Part shown: positions 60,721 through 64,000 of the stretch, in pieces
How positions within the stretch are numbered: position 1 is the stretch's first letter
Layout of the letters: each line of letters opens with the position of its first letter
Assembly (NCBI GenBank): GCA_016290995.1
Contig: JAEEVR010000004.1
Coordinates: 1 to 64,000, forward strand
Direction: 5' to 3'
Length of the DNA stretch: 64,000 bases
Source: Treponema sp.
Lineage (GTDB): Bacteria; Spirochaetota; Spirochaetia; Treponematales; Treponemataceae
Notes under the pieces: generated by a model
Told to the model about the DNA's origin: nothing
Databases searched by the model: none
The model's input: only the letters and a program-made list of their open reading frames with translations
Made by a program: the position numbers and the translations under genes

Positions 60721-61874
60721 TTTGTCAGGCGGTTCCTCCCATGCGCGTTATGGATTGGCTGTGATAAGATTTCCTTTAGTTCGGCCATGGCTTTTTTGTC
60801 GCCGGCTTTTTCCGCTTTCTCGTACAAGCGAATGTAAAAGTTTCCCACAGTCTTAAAAAATGGCTCAAACTCTTCCCGCAACGCCGCGATGTCGTTTGAG
60901 CTTTTCATTTTGTACATATAGCGGACCGGCAAAAAGTCATGAATATTTTTTGGAAGAACATTCAAATCATCTTCCGAAAAATTATCTTTGTCGTTGTAGA
61001 ATTTTTCGATAAAGGCGATCGCCTTTTGAGCGTTTGCTGTTGTGTAATTCTTTTTTAGTATTGCAATCAAGTCGTCCGCGCTTGAGTCTTTGTAAGTCAG
61101 TGTATATTCTTTGTCAAGGATTGACGCAAATGCCGCCTTTTCTTTATCTCCAAGCTGCTCATATGCAGAAGCGGCGACAGCGCCAAAGTCTTGGAAATAC
61201 TTGAATCCTTTTGATGCAAAAAGTTTGTTAAAGTAACTGCTTATTAAAGGCGCGCCAAGCAATTGCTTTGAACAGCAGTAATGATAGTTTTTGACATCTT
61301 CGGCTGTTGTTAAAGCAAAATCCTTGTCATATTTGTGCGCGGATAGAAAAGTTCTACCTCCGGCGTTAACATCTCCTTTATTTGTGTAAAAATTCGCTAA
61401 CGCGTAAAAAGCTTCCGCTCCCAAAGCTTGATTGTATTTTGCGCACAGACTTGCTTCGCTTGATGGTTGTCCTCCTGAGTATCCAATGGCTTTTCCCAAA
61501 GCGCTTGCTTCGGTAGAAAGCCTGTAGTACTTGGCCAACGCGAATTTTCCTTCCTCTGTTTCCGGAACGCTGGCAAGAAGTTGCTTTGCAGCCTTCAACT
61601 CTGCGACGCCATTTTTATTGTCTTTTATTTTTAACAATTCCGTGGCAAGATCAACGCGAGACAAAAGGCATTTTGGATGCTGTTCGCAAAAGTAACGCAA
61701 GTCGTCAATAAACAAAAGAGCGCCATACTTTTGGCCTTCATGTTTTTTTACTGACGCAAGCCAATACTCTTTGTATTCATTGGCTTCTTGGTCAAACTCC
61801 TGCGCTGGACGGGGAGCCGCCCACAAAAGGCTTGCCCAAAGGACAAGGCCCAATAAACTTGTAAACTTTTTCAT
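60717..61874 (-). CDS. Exported helical-repeat protein, first gene of the RND operon
   Basis: This 385-residue protein has a signal peptide (about residues 1-19, ending LLWAAP) and is otherwise helical, with weak TPR-like pairs, for example EAFYALANFYTNKGDVNAGG and AASAYEQLGDKEKAAFA. No known family is recognised. The mature protein has several Cys residues (CEQHPKC, HYCCSKQ), so disulphides are possible. ATG 61874 is preferred because GAGGAAAA lies 3 bp before it; a start four codons upstream would remove that site. A possible promoter lies at 61910-61938 in the divergent region shared with the dCMP deaminase gene. It overlaps the TPR lipoprotein gene by 4 bp. Confidence 0.65.
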   Translation of the reverse strand: MKKFTSLLGLVLWASLLWAAPRPAQEFDQEANEYKEYWLASVKKHEGQKYGALLFIDDLRYFCEQHPKCLLSRVDLATELLKIKDNKNGVAELKAAKQLLASVPETEEGKFALAKYYRLSTEASALGKAIGYSGGQPSSEASLCAKYNQALGAEAFYALANFYTNKGDVNAGGRTFLSAHKYDKDFALTTAEDVKNYHYCCSKQLLGAPLISSYFNKLFASKGFKYFQDFGAVAASAYEQLGDKEKAAFASILDKEYTLTYKDSSADDLIAILKKNYTTANAQKAIAFIEKFYNDKDNFSEDDLNVLPKNIHDFLPVRYMYKMKSSNDIAALREEFEPFFKTVGNFYIRLYEKAEKAGDKKAMAELKEILSQPIHNAHGRNRLTK

Positions 61875-61909
61875 ATTTTTCCTCACTTAAAATAATCTGT
61901 CATATATAT

Positions 61910-61938
61910 CATATAATAGTTTGACGATTTTTTATCAA
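61910..61938 (-). promoter_or_regulatory. Possible promoter of the RND/Ig operon
   Basis: On the minus strand TTGATA (61933-61938), a 17-bp spacer and TATATG (61910-61915), which would give a leader of about 30 nt with the GAGGAA site. The region is so A/T-rich that other pairs fit almost as well. Confidence 0.3.
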
Positions 61939-61943
61939 AAAAA

Positions 61944-61972
61944 TTGATTTTTTTTGAATTTTTTTGTATATT
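61944..61972 (+). promoter_or_regulatory. Predicted leaderless promoter of the dCMP deaminase gene
   Basis: TTGATT at 61944-61949, a 17-bp spacer and TATATT at 61967-61972. The -10 ends 6 bp before the ATG at 61979, and only T residues lie between them. Confidence 0.5.
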
Positions 61973-61978
61973 TTTTTT

Positions 61979-62470
61979 ATGAGCGAAGAAAAATACGTTC
62001 GACCCACGTGGGACGAATACTTTATGGAAGTTGCAAGAACGATAGCCAAACGCGCCACTTGCGACAGGGGCCGAAGCGGCTGCGTCATCGCCCGCGACAA
62101 CCAGATTTTAGTCACCGGCTATGTCGGAAGCCCTGCGGGCCTTCCTCACTGCGACGATGTCGGCCACCTTTTTAGAAAGAGCGTCCACGAAGACGGCTCG
62201 ATTACAAACCACTGCGTGCGCACTGTTCACGCCGAGCAAAACGCGATTTGCCAAGCGGCCAAGCGCGGCATTTCCATCGACGGAGGAACGGTGTACTGCA
62301 AGATGACTCCTTGCCGAACTTGCGCGATGTTGATAATCAACTGCGGAATAAAAAGGGTAGTCTGCGAAAAGCATTACCACGACGAGGAAGACTCGATGCG
62401 CATGTTCAAAGAGGCCGGCGTCAAAATCGAGCACTTGGAAGACAGCGTGCAGACCTATAAAGATATGTGA
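61979..62470 (+). CDS. dCMP deaminase (ComEB-like)
   Basis: This 163-residue zinc deaminase converts dCMP to dUMP, a source of dTMP. It has the start RPTWDEYFMEVARTIAKRATCDR, typical of dCMP deaminases, then GSPAGLPHC, the zinc and catalytic motif HAEQNAI (about residues 84-90), and PCRTCAM with the two Cys ligands. Length and motifs match the ComEB/DCTD group rather than tRNA or cytosine deaminases. ATG 61979 fits the family start; a TTG five codons upstream adds only hydrophobic residues from the T-rich promoter. No ribosome site exists in the T-run before the ATG. Single-gene transcript ending in a strong terminator. Confidence 0.92.
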   Translation: MSEEKYVRPTWDEYFMEVARTIAKRATCDRGRSGCVIARDNQILVTGYVGSPAGLPHCDDVGHLFRKSVHEDGSITNHCVRTVHAEQNAICQAAKRGISIDGGTVYCKMTPCRTCAMLIINCGIKRVVCEKHYHDEEDSMRMFKEAGVKIEHLEDSVQTYKDM

Positions 62471-62476
62471 TCAACA

Positions 62477-62506
62477 AAAAAATCGCCTTGCGGCGATTTT
62501 TTTTTT
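62477..62506. terminator. Bidirectional terminator between the dCMP deaminase gene and thrC
   Basis: aaaaaatcgcc (62477-62487) pairs with ggcgatttttt (62492-62502) around TTGC. A T-run follows on the plus strand to 62506, and an A-run precedes the stem, so it can serve both convergent genes. Confidence 0.88.
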
Positions 62507-62508
62507 GT

Positions 62509-63888
62509 TTAGAGGTTGGCGATTAGCCAATCCTTGAATTTGTTGTAGTCGTTTTCCATCGGAATCGCGCGGTCGGGCAGGGCCATAACCTTTTGCAAGC
62601 GTTCGGGAATCGCAGGATCTTTGCCAATCGCGTCCTTAACAATCGCGCTGAACTTGGCCGGATCGGCGGTTTCCAAAATGATTCCGACCGCGCTTTTCGC
62701 GCAGTCCGCCCAGTCCGGCTTGTTTGGAGTGATTCCGGGCTTTGTGATGTCAATTCCTTCAAGGCGTTCCAAGGCGCCGTTCTTGATGTCTTCCCAAGCC
62801 CTGTAGGCCACCGCTCCGTGCGGATCGATTGTGTAGCCGGTTGAATCAAAACAAGCCTTGATTGCTTTTACGATTCCATCGTTGTCAAGCCAATAAGAGG
62901 CAAAAAGCTTTCTTACGTCTTCCAATGAATACATATAGGCGATGCGCTCGTAGTTTGAAGGCGCTCCTACGTCCATGGCGTTGGCGTATGTCTCAACGCT
63001 GGGGCGGGCCTTGTATTCGCTTGTGGCGATCCAGTCGGGAATCGTGCGGTTGGAATTTGTGGCAGCCACAAAGCCGGTTATCGGAGCGCCCATTTCGCGG
63101 GCGATAAGGCCGCTGGTAAGATTTCCAAAGTTTCCGCTGGGAACGGTTACGATAATTTCCTTTCCGGGATTCTCGTACTTGGCTTGCAAGGCGGCGTACA
63201 TGTAATAAAAGCCTTGCGGAAGCAAGCGAGAAATGTTGATTGAGTTGGCGCTGGACAAGCGGAACTTGGCGCGCAAGTCTTTGTCTGTAAAGGCAGTCTT
63301 GACCAACTTTTGGCAGTCGTCAAATGTTCCTTTTACTTTAAGTGCTCGAACGTTTCCGGTAAATGTCGAAAGCTGCTTTTCCTGCAAGGGACTGATTTTT
63401 CCTTCCGGATACAAAATCGTTACGTCAAGGCCTTCTACGTTGTGGAAGGCGCTTCCGACGGCGCTTCCCGTGTCGCCTGACGTTGCGACCAAGATGTGAA
63501 GCTTTCCGTTTTCTCCTCGGTTAAAGAAAGACATCGCCCGGGCCATAAAGCGCGCTCCAAAATCCTTAAAGGCGCAAGTGGGGCCGTGAGACAATTCAAG
63601 GACGTATGTTCCGTCCTCAATCTTAACAAGCTTGGGCTCAAAAGGGTAGGCGTCTTTTATCAAAGCCTCCAAGTCCGCGTCAGGAATCTCTCCCTCTACA
63701 TAAGGCTTGGCCATCTCGATGGCGGCGCTGACAAAGTCCGGCTTTCCGTCCTTCATCATTTTTGATATTTCAACTTTTGGAAACTCAATCGGAACGTAAA
63801 GTCCGCCGGTGGCGGAACTCATTCCGTTCACTACGGCAGTCTTAAAGTCAACTTTAGCGCTTGAGTCGCGTGTGTCTGTGTAAATCAT
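62509..63888 (-). CDS. thrC: Threonine synthase
   Basis: This 459-residue PLP enzyme converts O-phosphohomoserine to threonine. It has MIYTDTRDSS and then a GGLYVP near residue 28, the PLP-lysine motif HGPTCAFKDFGARF (Lys about 108), VATSGDTGSAVG, PEGKISPLQEKQL, and VPSGNFGNLTSGLIA. This is the class 1 (E. coli/fungal) threonine synthase pattern, and length fits (430-510). AGGAG lies 7 bp before the ATG and overlaps the stop region of the gene upstream, 9 bp away, so it is at least the second gene of an operon. Confidence 0.94.
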   Translation of the reverse strand: MIYTDTRDSSAKVDFKTAVVNGMSSATGGLYVPIEFPKVEISKMMKDGKPDFVSAAIEMAKPYVEGEIPDADLEALIKDAYPFEPKLVKIEDGTYVLELSHGPTCAFKDFGARFMARAMSFFNRGENGKLHILVATSGDTGSAVGSAFHNVEGLDVTILYPEGKISPLQEKQLSTFTGNVRALKVKGTFDDCQKLVKTAFTDKDLRAKFRLSSANSINISRLLPQGFYYMYAALQAKYENPGKEIIVTVPSGNFGNLTSGLIAREMGAPITGFVAATNSNRTIPDWIATSEYKARPSVETYANAMDVGAPSNYERIAYMYSLEDVRKLFASYWLDNDGIVKAIKACFDSTGYTIDPHGAVAYRAWEDIKNGALERLEGIDITKPGITPNKPDWADCAKSAVGIILETADPAKFSAIVKDAIGKDPAIPERLQKVMALPDRAIPMENDYNKFKDWLIANL

Positions 63889-63897
63889 TTTTATCTC

Positions 63898-64000
63898 CTA
63901 GTTGGAAAGGGAGTAAATCACTTCTTCGCAGAAAAGCTTTGCCATTTCTTGCTGGGCGTTTGAAATCGCTTTCCATTCCGACTTGTCTTTTACTGTGACT
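63898..64000 (-). CDS. C-terminal end of an unidentified protein (partial)
   Basis: A minus-strand frame enters from the right edge and ends at TAG 63898-63900, giving 33 residues that finish with KLFCEEVIYSLSN. It is too short to identify. Its stop codon lies 9 bp before the thrC start and forms part of the thrC ribosome site, so the two genes share a transcript. A threonine or aspartate pathway gene would be typical but cannot be read from this fragment. Confidence 0.5.
   Translation of the reverse strand, partial: VTVKDKSEWKAISNAQQEMAKLFCEEVIYSLSN

Overview
The window looks like chromosomal DNA of a spirochaete, most likely a host-associated Treponema. The basis is the gene content: flgG followed by a short FlgJ-type rod protein without a muramidase domain, treponeme-style MurC, MetG, PilZ and DUF6273 proteins, many loose spirochaetal lipoboxes, and a two-partner secretion adhesin of the LktA (Fusobacterium/Treponema) type. 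I assigned this from recognition of families, not from a search. The DNA is very compact: no gap reaches 300 bp, most genes touch or overlap, and several convergent pairs overlap at their 3' ends. No insertion sequence, phage, CRISPR array or rRNA was seen.

Layout. 1-893: end of a flagellar rod operon (flgG, flgJ-like). 890-18035: a surface/secretion island with a TpsB transporter on the minus strand, a divergent 4439-residue TpsA filamentous adhesin, a Skp/OmpH-like lipoprotein, and an Ig-like plus DUF6273 surface protein. 18099-28787: housekeeping genes murC, yicC, an archaeal-type cmk, a PAP2 phosphatase, tRNA-Leu(CAG), a MATE exporter, thiN, cca, two membrane proteins with shared divergent promoters, aroH and glgA. 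28869-37212: a metG, femX-like, rnz, Gld-type ABC fusion and DUF4340 operon. 37198-45432: a CPBP protease, a PilZ protein, a HEAT protein, ComEC, rsmA, yggS, a small membrane protein and two RluA-family pseudouridine synthases. 45467-48277: a D,D-carboxypeptidase and a uracil permease. 48313-61874: a nine-gene minus-strand operon combining two RND pumps, a membrane fusion protein and a TolC-like channel with two SbsA-type Ig-like exported proteins, a secreted small protein and two helical-repeat proteins. 61979-64000: dCMP deaminase, thrC and the end of one more gene.

What stands out. (1) The giant TpsA adhesin ends in a domain that reads like PilZ, a fold normally found in cytoplasmic c-di-GMP receptors. 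(2) The tpsA and tpsB promoters interlock, so polymerase could hold only one at a time. (3) At least eight genes have a sigma70-type -10 box ending 6-8 bases before the ATG and no ribosome binding site, which predicts leaderless mRNAs sitting next to ordinary Shine-Dalgarno genes. (4) The RND/Ig operon has an unusual parts list and may be a single envelope export machine. (5) ABC ATPase, ABC-2 permease and GldG domain are fused into one polypeptide. All function calls rest on motif recognition by eye; no database search or structure prediction was run.
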